A stretch of 64,000 nucleotides of DNA from Viola odorata (taxonomy: Eukaryota; Streptophyta; Magnoliopsida; Malpighiales; Violaceae), in NCBI GenBank assembly GCA_963691705.1, contig OY829545.1, positions 59,919,179 to 59,983,178 on the forward strand, read 5' to 3'. The translations under genes were made by a program, and so were the position numbers. Below the pieces are notes generated by a model. That model was not told the DNA's origin. It ran no database searches and was given only the letters and a program-made list of their open reading frames with translations. This document shows positions 20,907-30,949 of the stretch, piece by piece; within the stretch, counting starts at the first letter, position 1, and every line of letters starts with the position of its first letter.

Positions 20907-23293
20907 TCAGTCGTGAAGAGTTCCCATTATATCTTCATCCCGGTAGAGATGATACCTGAAAGAGTAATTTCAAGAGGTAACACATCAGAGATATCACTTT
21001 AGCAGCAAATCCATGAAGAGTAAAGATGTTTGTACAATGTAAATCACATTAACAACAAAAATCCATCAAGAGTAAATATGTTTGTATGATGTGTACAAGA
21101 AAGACCAAGGATAAATGTTTTGGTTTCTAAAGTAGCAACTAAGGAATTTCTTGTTAAGTTAGCATCTTTTGGGATGCAATCCACTATGCTGTTACTCCTA
21201 AATGATGCAGGTAACAACTAGATAACTTAAAAGACAGTAATATCCATGGACAAGGAGAGATGAAAACATCTGAATTCGTCATCTCATCAAACAATGACAG
21301 CGTAACTCATCAGGACAGCACAATTAAAAAATTCTTCTACGTCCTGCAGCCAGAATTTTCTTCCCCCCAATAAATGTTTGCGATCGTCAGTTATTCAAGG
21401 GGGCACACAATAGATTTCTGTCTAGCAAATCTAGTGATGCAAGCTCCCTAAAACAGAATCACCACACTAAGCTCCTCCACGACATTGTTTCTAAAGTTAA
21501 AAGGCCAATCAAAAGTTAGTAATGCCAATGTATGGATTCAGTAATGTTAAATTCAGATGTCAAGCATGGTTGGTAGTAGTTAGTATCATAAATAAAACAA
21601 CATAGAACATTTACATGAAAGCAAAACAGAGTTTCAACATCCCAATCAATCATAAGGAACATCAGTGCGAACATATGAAACTCCTTTACAAAACTAGACA
21701 AGCTACAGCATTTGTACAACACCAAACACAAAATAAAGCACCTTTTGGTTCGATTAAAAATGAGAAAGCAGAGCTGATCTGAACGAAATCAAATTAAGTA
21801 CCAGCATAAACCATACAATTCACAAGCGTTCAACTTTAAGCATCCCAAATCTGTTGGTCCAGCTCATATTAAGAAAATGAGTGTGAAAGGGTCTAGCTCA
21901 AAGGTGAAGAAAAGAACAAGCTTGAGGTTATAGAGGGATCTAGAAGCTTCTAGAGGAGTCTAGCACATTATGGAGATGGAGATGTGAAGAATCTAGAGAG
22001 ATCCAGAAGCTTCTAGAGGAGTCTAGCACATTATGGAGATGGAGATGTGAAGAATCTAGAGGGATCCGGAAGCTTCTAGAGGAGTCTAGCACATTATGGA
22101 GATGTGTGTAGAGCCTTCCAGATACGGCATGACATAAGCCATGACGCAGGGATGACGCAATGTATGATGTAAGCGATGATGTAAGGCGAGGAGTGATGTA
22201 AGCAATGACGTCATCCAAGGAGCTTTCTAGAATGTGCTAGATGTGTAGAGTACTCTAGAGAATTCTAGATACTCAATCTCCACCATTGATTGGGAGTAGG
22301 TGGGAAACGATCCTAACCGTCCTTTGAGGAGGTGATTGTCTATAAATAGGCTTGTTAAGGAATGGAAATGGAAATCAATAGCAGAAGAGATGTAATCAAT
22401 TGAGAGAAGTATCAATTGCAGCAGAGAGCAATTGAGAGAAGTATCAATTGTAGCAGAGAGCAATTGAGAAGCAATTGAGAAGAAGTATCAATTGCAGCAG
22501 AGAGCAATTGAGAAGAAGTATCAATTGCAGCCGAGAGTAGCAGAGCAGAGCAAGCTTGCAATGATGTAGCTGCTAGAGAGAGATCAGTTGCAATAAAGAG
22601 CAACTGATCTGTGATTAAGAGGGATACTGTTGAGTATCCGAGAGAGAGAAAAATATAGAGTGTTTTTCTTGTTTGTGATTGAGAGAGAAAAATAAATCAG
22701 TGAGGATATTTATTTTTCTAGATTGTCTCCTTGATCTAGATGAGAGATCGAGTTGAGAATGCTTGATTGTAAGACTAATAATTTATTATTAGTGGAAGAT
22801 TGTTCGGAGTTGGTCCCGTGGTTTTTCCTCGTTGGAGGTTTTCCACGTAAATCCTCGGTGTTGTGTTGTTTACTTGTTTGCTCTGTTTTGATTGTGTTCG
22901 ATCCTGGGCGGGAGATTTTTTCCCAAAAAAATCTTGCACACAAAGCAGAAACTAGATAGGTATTTGAGCAGGCACTAAGAACTTACTCTTTGTCACCAAG
23001 TTTGACTTCAGTGCCTCCATATTCATGCAAAAGAACAGTGTCTCCTTCCTTCACAGCAACAGGGATAAAGTTCCCATCTTTCCCACGAGTTCCTGGACCC
23101 ACTGCAACCAGAAATAATTGGTAAATATGCTGTCAAATTATTAAAAAAAGAAAAGGTAAGGAGAGAAAAAGACAATAGAGGAATCGACCTTGGCAGTTTT
23201 TTCAGGGAGGAGAATTCCGGATTTGGTTTTGGATGGAGCAATGATCTTCTCGATCAGAATGCGATTCAAGGTTGGGATTAGACGCTTAGCCAT
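20907..23293 (-). CDS. CPN10: 10 kDa mitochondrial-type chaperonin, three exons
   Basis: GroES-type co-chaperonin, the lid of mitochondrial Cpn60 in protein folding. Exon 1 (23293-23189) encodes [20 protein letters not shown] and [11 protein letters not shown]. Exon 2 (about 23108-22987) encodes [20 protein letters not shown] then [20 protein letters not shown]; the mobile-loop and roof motifs are recognisable. Exon 3 (20955-20907) encodes [15 protein letters not shown] and a stop. Donor GTAAGT at 22986 and acceptor CAG before 20955 keep frame. Odd point: the stretch normally reading LNSGKV before VAVGPG is not recognisable. The frame survives only if a 59-nt intron (23188-23130) is used; a more usual 87-nt intron ending TTGCAG would shift frame. 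So the locus may be damaged. Intron 2 carries a copia LTR, and a CRM element lies 10 bases upstream of the ATG. Confidence 0.85.
21939..22270 (+). promoter_or_regulatory. Heat-shock-element-like array with TGACG motifs
   Basis: GAAnnTTCnnGAg occurs at 21943, 22006 and 22069, exactly 63 bp apart; the first lies within the 16-bp palindrome TCTAGAAGCTTCTAGA. TTCTAGAA is at 22225-22232 and GAATTCTAGA at 22260-22269. TGACG occurs at 22142 and 22153 (11 bp apart, like as-1) and the palindrome TGACGTCA at 22206-22213. All are 70-400 bp upstream of the TATA box. Binding is inferred from consensus only. Confidence 0.65.
22341..22350 (+). promoter_or_regulatory. TATA box of the copia solo LTR
   Basis: TATAAATAGG, downstream of the HSE/TGACG cluster and followed by the tandem CAATTGAGAG units, in the usual LTR arrangement. 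Confidence 0.7.
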
Positions 23294-23307
23294 TTCGAAA
23301 GAGTAAT

Positions 23308-23540
23308 TGATGCGAATCCACGCATCCAGGTGCCTTTACCACCAGCTGGTCCAATGACTCAAGCCAGAGCTCAAAAGATTCAAGACTGATTGTCATCTCT
23401 CATTCACAGGGAGCTGGAGTCTGAGATGACAAGTGAGAAAGCTACACTGAGAGAGAAGACAACAAGAGTGGTGAATCTTCTCACCTTCGGCTTGGCCGAT
23501 GTTCCGTCTGATAGAAACGACATGGAACCGATTCACACAA
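23308..23540 (+). repeat. Truncated 5' LTR of the CRM-type element
   Basis: 233 bp matching 26953-27185 with only a few substitutions (for example CAGGTGCC/CAGGTACC, ACTCAAGCC/ACTCGAGCC). Identity ends abruptly at ATTCACACAA, marking the deletion breakpoint. Confidence 0.9.
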
Positions 23541-23992
23541 TCAGGCACCCTAAACCGAGTTGGATGATGGTAGATAAACTGGACTTACCAACGATCAGGC
23601 ATCCGAAGCCATATCAGCTCCATTGGATGACAGACGGAGTCGGTGTCAAGGTAAATCGGCAGGTACTTATCAATTTCTGTATCGGCAAATACCAGGATGA
23701 AGTACTTTGTGATGTGGTCCCAATGCAAGCAAGTCATATCATTCTCGGCAGACCATGGCAGTTTGATAGAGATGCGACCCATGAGGGCAAACAGAATCTC
23801 TATAAGTTGGTGAAGGATGGCCGAAGGTTCACCTTAGCACCGTTGTCACCAGCAAAAGTATGTGAAGATCAGCAATGGCTTGCTAAGTCTTATGCTGAAT
23901 ATGAAATTGCAAAACAGCTTGCGAGAAAAAAAGAAGGTTTGAGTGTGAAAAATATAGAGGGAAACACTGAGTGTGTGAGCCTTAAACATTAG
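23541..23992 (+). pseudogene. CRM protease, C-terminal half
   Basis: Encodes VLINFCIGKYQDEVLCDVVP and MQASHIILGRPWQFDR, the closing half of the CRM protease; the catalytic Asp segment is removed by the deletion. KPYQLHWMTDG leads in, preceded by a partial duplication of IRHPKP. A TAG at 23990-23992 and a TGA at 24119-24121 interrupt the same frame that continues into RT. Confidence 0.75.
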
Positions 23993-24115
23993 CATGAAAA
24001 CAGCAAGCATGCAGAGGGAGAGTGTAAACATTCGCATGACAACAGCAAGCATGCAGAGGGCGAGTGTAAACATTCGCACGAAAAGAGTAAGCGTGCTGAG
24101 AGTGGCATTGAGAGA
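23985..24115 (+). repeat. 42-bp in-frame tandem repeat, three units
   Basis: Units around AACAGCAAGCATGCAGAGGG repeat every 42 bp, encoding a 14-residue His/Lys-rich repeat (KHSHDNSKHAEGEC) in the protease-RT linker. The third unit is diverged. Confidence 0.85.
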
Positions 24116-24178
24116 AAATGAGAGGCAAATAAAAAGAAATTGAGTATATATGCCAAAGGGAGCGAAGTGAGGAGAGAT

Positions 24179-27100
24179 ATGATTTTTCAACGAAATTGTT
24201 TTGACGCAAGTCGTCCTATTCTTTTAATCCGTTTTCGCTCTTATTGTTTGACGTCAGATGACGCGGAACGGTCACATACCGTTCCGATTGCTATTTCCTC
24301 TCTCTTGCAGGAATTTGGCGACGTACTGCCCGAAGAGATGCCGCCTGGCTTGCCTCCGATCCACGGCATAGAACATCAGATCGACTTTGTTCCTAGATCG
24401 GCAATCCCACATCGGCCAGCTTACCGATCCAATCCAGAGGAAACCAAAGAGCTGCAACGGCAAGTGGACGATTTGCTTGCGCGTGGGTACGTTCGGGAGA
24501 GTCTGTCTCCATGTGTTGTTCCAGTCATTCTCGTTCCAAAGAAAGATGGATCTTGGCGCATGTGTGTTGACTGTCGAGCAGTCAACAAAATCATTGTAAA
24601 GTATCGCCATCCCATTCCTCGATTAGATGATATGTTAGATGAATTAAGTGGTAGTAGGATATTTTCTAAGATTGATTTAATGAGTGGCTACCACCAAATT
24701 CATATGAAAGAAGGGGATGAATGGAAAACTGCTTTTAAAACTAAGTATGGTTTATATGAATGGATGGTTATGCCGTTTGGCTTGACCAATGCTCCTAGCA
24801 CCTTTATGAGATTAATGAACCATGTACTTCGACACTTAATTGGCAAATTTGTTATAGTTTACTTTGATGATATTTTAATCTATAGCAAATCCATTGATGA
24901 GCATGTTTTACATCTTAGGGAAGTTTTTCTCACACTTCGTGAGCAGAAATTATATGCTAAACCTAGTAAGTGTTCTTTTGCAATGGAACAAGTTGGCTTT
25001 CTTGGTTTTATTGTGAGTGCAGATGGCGTTAAAGTGGATGAAGAAAAGATCCGCGTAATACGGGACTGGCCGACGCCGAAGGCTGTTACCGATGTGAGAT
25101 CGTTCCATGGATTGGCGAGCTTCTATCGGCGATTTGTAAAAGACTTTAGCACCATCGTTGTTCCTCTGAATGATTTAACAAAAAAGAATGTTGTTTTCAG
25201 GTGGGAACAGCCGCAGGAGGAGGCGTTTGCTACCCTCAAGGAATGGCTCTGTGCCGCTCCCGTGCTAGCATTGCCCGACTTCAACAAGGCGTTTGAGATA
25301 GAGTGCGACACCAGCGGACTGGGAATCGATGCCGTTCTGATGCAGGAGAAACGACCGATTGCCTTTTTCAGTGAAAAGCTCAAGGATGCTCAACTCAGGT
25401 ATCTGACCTATGTCAAGGAATTCTATGCCCTTGCCCGAGCATTGGAGACTTGGCAACATTACCTGATGCCGAGGGAGTTCATCGTCCACACTGACCATTT
25501 GAGCTGGAAGTACCTCAAGGGACAAGGGAAGCTGAATCGGAGACATGCCGTTTGGATGGAATTTATTGAGGCTTTCCCTTATCACATTCAATACAAGCAA
25601 GGTAAAGAGAATGTTGTTGCTGATGCGCTGTCGCGAAGGTACGCGTTAATCACTTCTCTTAATACCAAATTGCTTGTATTTTCGCACATTATAGAACTCT
25701 ATGCTGCCGATTCTGATTTTGGTGACATTTATTTGCATGGCGTTTCTATTTCTGGTTCTAAATTCTTTAAGCAAGAGGGATATTTATTTAAAGGCAAACA
25801 GTTGTGTATTCCTCATTGTTCTCTTCGTGAATTACTTGTGCATGAAGCCCGTAGTGGTGGTTTGATGGGACACTTTGGCGTGACTAAAACTTTAGATGTG
25901 TTACATGATCACTTTTATTGGCCTCACATGAAGCGTGATGTAGTGCGCATTATTGCTAGATGTTTGACTTGTCATAGAGCCAAATCTAAATCTGCTGGTC
26001 ATGGAGAATACATGCCGTTACCTGTTCCGTCTCATCCTTGGACCGATCTGTCCATGGATTTTGTCGTAGGGCTGCCTCGGTCTAAGAATGGAAAGGATAG
26101 TGTCTTTGTTGTGGTGGACAGATTTTCGAAGATGTCCCATTTTATTGCATGTTCGACTACTTGTGATGCTACTCAGATTGCTGATTTATTCTTTCGTGAA
26201 GTAGTCCATTTGTATGGTGTTCCTTTGACTATTGTGAGTGATAGAGATACTAAGTTCCTTAGTCATTTTTGGCGTGTGTTATGGAAAAAGCTTGGTACCC
26301 GATTGTTGTATTCCACTTCTTATCACCCACAAACAGATGGTCAAACTGAGGTTGTGAATCGTATGCTTGGTTCACTTTTACGCACGTTAGTTCGTAAGCA
26401 TGTTTCTACTTGGGTTGATCATTTGCCGTTTATTGAATTTGCTTACAACCGTGTTGTTCATTCTACTACTCATTATTCGCCGTTTGAGCTTGTGTATGGA
26501 TTTAATCCTAGAACTGTTTTGGATTTGACTCCTTTACCTCTGAGTGATGTTGTAAGTTTAGATGGTGCACAGAAGGCTGATTTTGTCAAGCAATTACATG
26601 CTAAGGCAAAACAGAACATTGAGCGAGTGAATGAGAAGCTTATGCAGAAACGGAACGATGGCCAACGGCTAGTGACGTTCCAGGTGGGCGATTGGGTCTG
26701 GTTGCACATGCGCAAGGAGCGTTTTCCTGACCAATGCTGCGGCAAGCTATCTCCTAGGGGAGACGGACCATTCCAGATTGTTGAGAAGATCAACAACAAT
26801 GCCTATAAACTGGCGTTGCCGAGTGAATATGGTGCCGTTAGCTCTACTTTCAATGTTTCTGACTTAGTTTTGTTTGATACAGATGACGCGTATGGACTTG
26901 TTGATGATGCCGATTCGGATTCGAGGGCGAATCCTTCCGAAGGGGGAGGGAATGATGCGAATCCACGCATCCAGGTACCTTTACCACCAGCTGGTCCAAT
27001 GACTCGAGCCAGAGCTCAAAAGATTCAAGACCGATTGTCATCTCTCATTCACAGGGAGCTGGAGTCTGAGATGACAAGTGAGAAAGCTACACTGAGAGAG

Positions 27101-27196
27101 AAGACAACAAGAGTGGTGAATCTTCTCACCTTCGGCTTGGCCGATGTTCCGTCTGATAGAAATGGCATGGAACCGATTCACACAAACGGCACTTGA
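24179..27196 (+). CDS. CRM-type gypsy Pol: RT, RNase H, integrase
   Basis: About 1005 codons from the ATG at 24179; the open frame itself starts at 24140. RT: WRMCVDCRAVNKI, YHQIHMKEGDEWKTAFKTKY, catalytic YFDDILIYS. RNase H: IECDTSGLGIDAVLMQEKRP and VHTDHLSWKYL. Integrase: zinc finger HFGVTKTLDVLHDHFYW..CLTCHRAK; core with MDFVVGLPRS, VSDRDTKFLSHFW and YHPQTDGQTEVVNR. The C-terminus SSTFNVSDLVLFDTDDA followed by an EGGGND segment and GPMTRARAQKIQ is CRM-like. The last 80 codons (from 26953) lie inside the 3' LTR, as known for CRM elements. The copy lacks gag and a full 5' LTR, so it cannot move by itself. Confidence 0.92.
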   Translation: MIFQRNCFDASRPILLIRFRSYCLTSDDAERSHTVPIAISSLLQEFGDVLPEEMPPGLPPIHGIEHQIDFVPRSAIPHRPAYRSNPEETKELQRQVDDLLARGYVRESLSPCVVPVILVPKKDGSWRMCVDCRAVNKIIVKYRHPIPRLDDMLDELSGSRIFSKIDLMSGYHQIHMKEGDEWKTAFKTKYGLYEWMVMPFGLTNAPSTFMRLMNHVLRHLIGKFVIVYFDDILIYSKSIDEHVLHLREVFLTLREQKLYAKPSKCSFAMEQVGFLGFIVSADGVKVDEEKIRVIRDWPTPKAVTDVRSFHGLASFYRRFVKDFSTIVVPLNDLTKKNVVFRWEQPQEEAFATLKEWLCAAPVLALPDFNKAFEIECDTSGLGIDAVLMQEKRPIAFFSEKLKDAQLRYLTYVKEFYALARALETWQHYLMPREFIVHTDHLSWKYLKGQGKLNRRHAVWMEFIEAFPYHIQYKQGKENVVADALSRRYALITSLNTKLLVFSHIIELYAADSDFGDIYLHGVSISGSKFFKQEGYLFKGKQLCIPHCSLRELLVHEARSGGLMGHFGVTKTLDVLHDHFYWPHMKRDVVRIIARCLTCHRAKSKSAGHGEYMPLPVPSHPWTDLSMDFVVGLPRSKNGKDSVFVVVDRFSKMSHFIACSTTCDATQIADLFFREVVHLYGVPLTIVSDRDTKFLSHFWRVLWKKLGTRLLYSTSYHPQTDGQTEVVNRMLGSLLRTLVRKHVSTWVDHLPFIEFAYNRVVHSTTHYSPFELVYGFNPRTVLDLTPLPLSDVVSLDGAQKADFVKQLHAKAKQNIERVNEKLMQKRNDGQRLVTFQVGDWVWLHMRKERFPDQCCGKLSPRGDGPFQIVEKINNNAYKLALPSEYGAVSSTFNVSDLVLFDTDDAYGLVDDADSDSRANPSEGGGNDANPRIQVPLPPAGPMTRARAQKIQDRLSSLIHRELESEMTSEKATLREKTTRVVNLLTFGLADVPSDRNGMEPIHTNGT

Positions 27197-27933
27197 CCGT
27201 TTTCATCCAAACGGTATCTGTCCGTTCCACAACAAACGACACTTGTCCGTTTCAGTTAGCCGTTGCCGATTCTATCATCTGTCGCGCATGCCATTTGTTG
27301 TACCCGTTCTGCGTTCACGCCTGTCTGCTCGTTGTTGATAACGGCCCTTGCCGTTTCGCCTATCCTGGAGTTGACGCGCGTTGACTGTGCTGTTTTAAGC
27401 AAGGCTGCGACCTTCTATTTTAGTTTAATTAATTAATTAGATACTTTAATTAATTAGTTAAGTGTTCTGTTTTAGTTAAGTGTTCTACTTTATTTATTAT
27501 TCCTATTTTGGAATTAGGGTTTGCTTGTAACCTATATAAGGAGCCACTTGGCCTCCTTAGAAACTTGGCTGTTATTTTGATAAATTGAGATATTCTCTTC
27601 AAATTTCTGCCCCTTGTTCAAGTTGGTTGAACCTTGTTCTTCTTGAGTCCGCAATACTTGAGTCGTATACAAGTAAATCTTGGAATTGCATTCTACTTGT
27701 TGTCTGTCTTCTTGTTCGGATTTAGGGTGGCTGTTGCTTAGCGTTCAGCAGACTTAAATTGTGCAAGTCCAGTAACATCAAGGATCCTCTCTTGCTCGGA
27801 TTTATGGTGGTTGTTGCTTAGCGTTCAGCAGACTTAAATTGTGTAAGTGAGTTCTATTATTCCGCAGGGAAATCCGTCTTTGAACAACGATCAAATTTGG
27901 TGCTACGCATCCTAAGGAACCAGGATCGTATCA
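26953..27933 (+). repeat. 3' LTR of the CRM-type element
   Basis: 981 bp, starting inside the pol frame. TATA-like CCTATATAAG is at 27531-27540. Two direct repeats of about 58 bp beginning CTTGTTCGGATTTAGGG / CTTGCTCGGATTTATGG lie at 27710 and 27792. AACGG/CCGTT motifs are frequent in 27185-27360. Confidence 0.85.
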
Positions 27934-27938
27934 GTAAT

Positions 27939-28160
27939 GCTAGGTAGTACACTCAAACAGCACACAAGCACATCAGGTCAATTAATGATATTTTTGTAAT
28001 TTTCGATTGACGTGGCATAATCACGAAGGAGAAGTACGGAGAAGGCAGGCAATGAGCTAGAAGCTTCCTATTGGCTACTTGTGCTCAGCGGTGTGGTGTT
28101 GGTAACTCTAGTAGGTTTAGGGTTTAAGAAACGAGCAAATGGGTTTTGCGTTCAACTGGA
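27939..28160 (-). promoter_or_regulatory. Displaced 5' UTR/promoter region of CPN10
   Basis: This DNA directly abutted the CPN10 start before the CRM-type insertion, as shown by the shared GTAAT duplication. On the minus strand it contains CCAAT (28070-28074) next to the palindromic GAAGCTTC (28060-28067), a two-unit heat-shock element core. Before insertion these would have lain about 140 bp upstream of the ATG. A CCAAT box beside an HSE is typical of heat-inducible chaperonin promoters; function here is inferred. Confidence 0.5.
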
Positions 28161-28619
28161 ATTCCAAAATTGCCCATAGCCTGCTAAAATTTCCTTTTTC
28201 TTTTTAATTTTTCCTCCTGTTTTTTCTTAGACGAGGGCCAAGAGAACGCCTGTTTCATAACGGAATTAATTTCATTTGGAGTTATTTCTATTTTTCAAAA
28301 AATTTCATCTGGAGTTATTTTCGGAATTATTTCTGTTTTTTAAAATTCTGTTTCACAACTACAGTACGTTTTCTATTTTCCAGCCTTCATTTTCCAACCT
28401 TAGAAAACTCGAAATCGTATTCACCTAACAACTATTTCTTACTTTTTTTAAGAAAAAAAACTACTACTATTGTTAAATCAATTTTATTTTAATTAAAAAA
28501 TAATGCTAGAGTTATTTTTTTGTTAAGATTAATAAACTAAATAGTAGCCAATTTTAAGTTTATTAAAGATCAAATATCAGTATGGTAAACATATTCATGT
28601 TTAAATTCAAAAGTACAAT
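28161..28619. other. AT-rich spacer with diverged element remnants
   Basis: Contains short pieces resembling the adjacent TIR-like element (TTTCATTTGGAGTTATTT; AACTACTACTATTGTTAA also near 29289). No coding content. Confidence 0.4.
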
Positions 28620-30316
28620 CCATTTAAGGGTTGTTTAATTTTTAGAAAATTTTCCAAAAATTAGAAATATTTCCAAAATCTATTTCACACCAACAATTTT
28701 CCAAATGGAAAATTTTCCAATTCTCCAATTACTATTCAGTTTTGGAAATAATTCCAAAATTAATACTCCAACTTTTGGAAACACCATATTTGATGTTTTC
28801 TAAATTTTCCTTCATTTTATTTCCAAAGTGGGGTCTACAGCTCAACTTTACTCTCTCTCATCTTTTTTAATTTTTCTTTCATACAAAAACTCAATTCTCT
28901 TACTTAATGTTTTGAACAAAATAAATTAAAAGTTACAAAAACATAATCTTCATCTCAAGATTAGTAATTATATATCCACTTTTCTTATTTTTCTTAATAT
29001 TTTATAAATGGGTTTTAAACTAATTTTTTTTCCAAATTAGAAGTTTTTTCCCGCCTAAAATACTCCCTTCAAACTAATATTTAAAAAATGGGTCTTGTGA
29101 CGTGGCGGGATGGGATTGGTTTTCCAAATGAAAAATTTTGGAATTAATTTCATTTGGAGAAAAATATTGTTGTGCAACAAATTTTGGAAATATATCCAGT
29201 TTTGGAAAATTTTCAGAAAATTCCCCGTAAGTAAACTCATAATGGAATTTTCAAAACATTCCCCGTAATTAAAAAACAATGAAAAAAAACTACTACTATT
29301 GTTAATTCAATTTTATTGTCAACTCATTTAATTGATTTTTTAAAATTAAAAGTAAATTCATATTTATTGATTTGCAAAATCAAAATGAGAAAAGTGACCG
29401 AACATTAGTTAGTTAAATCATAATTAAGCGCCACGTGCCATGAAATTTCTTATAACATGGTTGGTTATTGAATTTTACTCGTATGATTTTAATTAGGAGT
29501 ATTAGTTAGTTCAATATCAATTATGAAGTATTTTTATTACAATTTGTATCAATCTACATATTAATTATCAAAATTATGAGGGTAGACATGTCTAAAATAA
29601 TATTTTTTTTTAGATTAACAATATGAATTTATTGAACTAAAGTAATAAAAAAAAATTTGGAAAATGTTTTCCAAATGGAAATATTTCCGAAAATTTGGAA
29701 AATGTTTTTGAAAATGGAAATATTTCCGAAAATACTACAAATTATTTAATATTAGGAGTGAGTGAGTCCTATGTGTATCTATTAATTTTATTTTTTTAAA
29801 TGAAAAATTATTAAATATATTCATTACATATAAGTGTAACTTTAATATAAGCTCATTTAATTGATTTTTTAATATTAAAATTGAATTTATATTTATTAAT
29901 TTGTAAAATCAAAATGAGAAAAGTGACTGAACATTAGTTAGTTAAATCATAATTAATTAAGCCATTGGTGCGCCACGTGCCATGAAATTTCTTATAACAC
30001 GGTTGGTTATTGAATTTTACTCGTATGATTTTAATTAGGAGTATTAGTTAGTTAAATACCAATTATGAAGTATTTTTATTACAATTTGTATCAATCTACA
30101 CATTAATTATCAAAATTACGAGGATAGACATGTCTAAAATAATATTTTTTTTTTAAATTAACAATATGAATTTATTGAACTAAAGTAATAAAAAAATAGG
30201 AAAATATTTTCCAAATGGAAATATTTCCGAAAATTTTCTTTATGAAACAGATTTTGGAAATAATTTCAGTTTTGATAAATTTTCAGAAAATTCTTCGTAA
30301 CTAAACAACCCCTAAG
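28620..30316. mobile_element. Non-autonomous TIR element with internal duplication
   Basis: The outer ends AAGGGTTGTTTAATTTTTAG (about 28624) and, on the other strand, TTAGGGGTTGTTTAGTTACG (ending about 30315) are inverted repeats that continue through A/T-rich GAAAATTTTC segments. Similar TIR-like blocks (TTTTCCAAATGGAAA) recur inside. No transposase frame. It resembles hAT-type MITEs (GGGTTGTTTA ends), but the family call is tentative. Confidence 0.55.
29322..30235 (+). repeat. Direct duplication of about 380 bp within the TIR element
   Basis: 29322-29700 and 29851-30235 match closely, sharing for example GCCACGTGCCATGAAATTTC and GTAGACATGTCTAAAAT-like text. The second copy has a roughly 13-bp insertion (TTAAGCCATTGGT). 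The copies are 530-540 bp apart, suggesting tandem insertion of the same element or an internal duplication. Confidence 0.85.
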
Positions 30317-30900
30317 TAATTTTATTGGCTAATTATTTTTTTCCTTCTTCATTTTTTGTCATTGCCTTCTAAAACTCACTTTTGAATTTTGATTAATTAA
30401 AATTTGCCCCTTCGATCTCCTTCTTCTTATAATAATAATGGCATTTTAAACTGACAAAAAACATTACAATTGTCACTATATTAAAAATATGAAGTTAAAA
30501 AAAAAGATACGAAGAAGATAAAAGGCCATGACTAGAATTGGACCAAGCTGGATTGCTTAATGGGCTTTCAAATCACCAAATTGCTTCGCCGGATTTAATT
30601 TCTTTTATTCACAAGCAATCAACTTATCAAAAAAAAATTTTAAAAATGCAATCCAATTTGCTTCATACCATAAGACCAATTTTGTTTATACCCCATCCTT
30701 ACACAACCTCCATGGATTTTGATAGACTTTATTGTTAGTGATCTTTACTCCTGAAAATCCCAAAATCACACAGCTTTAATGAAGAGAAAAAAAATATGAC
30801 AAAACCGTTTTAAAATGGCATAATTGAGTTTCACTCTTCCATTATAAAGGACATTAGTTTTAAGGTAAGGTGTGGGGAAATACATACAGACTAACTCATC
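30317..30900. other. AT-rich spacer
   Basis: No gene seen. A 66-residue open frame at 30538-30738 has no recognisable content. Confidence 0.4.
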
Positions 30901-30949
30901 CTGATAATAATAGATTATTCATATAGATGATGAAGATGGAGGCATGCAA

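Larger units (their letters stand above)
21852..22928 (+). mobile_element. Copia solo LTR inside CPN10 intron 2
   Basis: Starts TGTTGGTCCAGC and ends near TTTCCCAAAA, flanked by AAATC on both sides (21847-21851, 22929-22933). The last bases are changed from the expected CA. A TATA box (TATAAATAGG, 22341-22350) gives plus-strand promoter polarity, antisense to CPN10. U3 contains 63-bp tandem repeats with heat-shock-type motifs and TGACG boxes. After the TATA box there are tandem CAATTGAGAGAAGTATCAAT units (about 22390-22560). A segment like GGTTTTCCACGTAAATC links it to the copia LTR at 18160. Confidence 0.75.
20956..22986 (-). other. CPN10 intron 2, enlarged by a copia LTR
   Basis: A 2031-nt intron bounded by GTAAGT and TTTCAG (minus strand). 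Removing the 1077-bp LTR and one target duplication leaves about 950 nt. The segment next to exon 3 is also present in the duplicated copy near 31180-31475. Confidence 0.8.
23308..27933 (+). mobile_element. CRM-type gypsy element, 5' LTR internally deleted
   Basis: 4626-bp insertion bounded by TG...CA (TGATGCGAATCC to GATCGTATCA) and flanked by GTAAT on both sides (23303-23307, 27934-27938). The right LTR is complete (26953-27933). The left end retains only the first 233 bp (23308-23540), collinear with 26953-27185 without indels, and then jumps into the protease region. Rest of the 5' LTR, primer site and gag are lost. RT and integrase resemble the chromovirus CRM clade. Confidence 0.88.
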
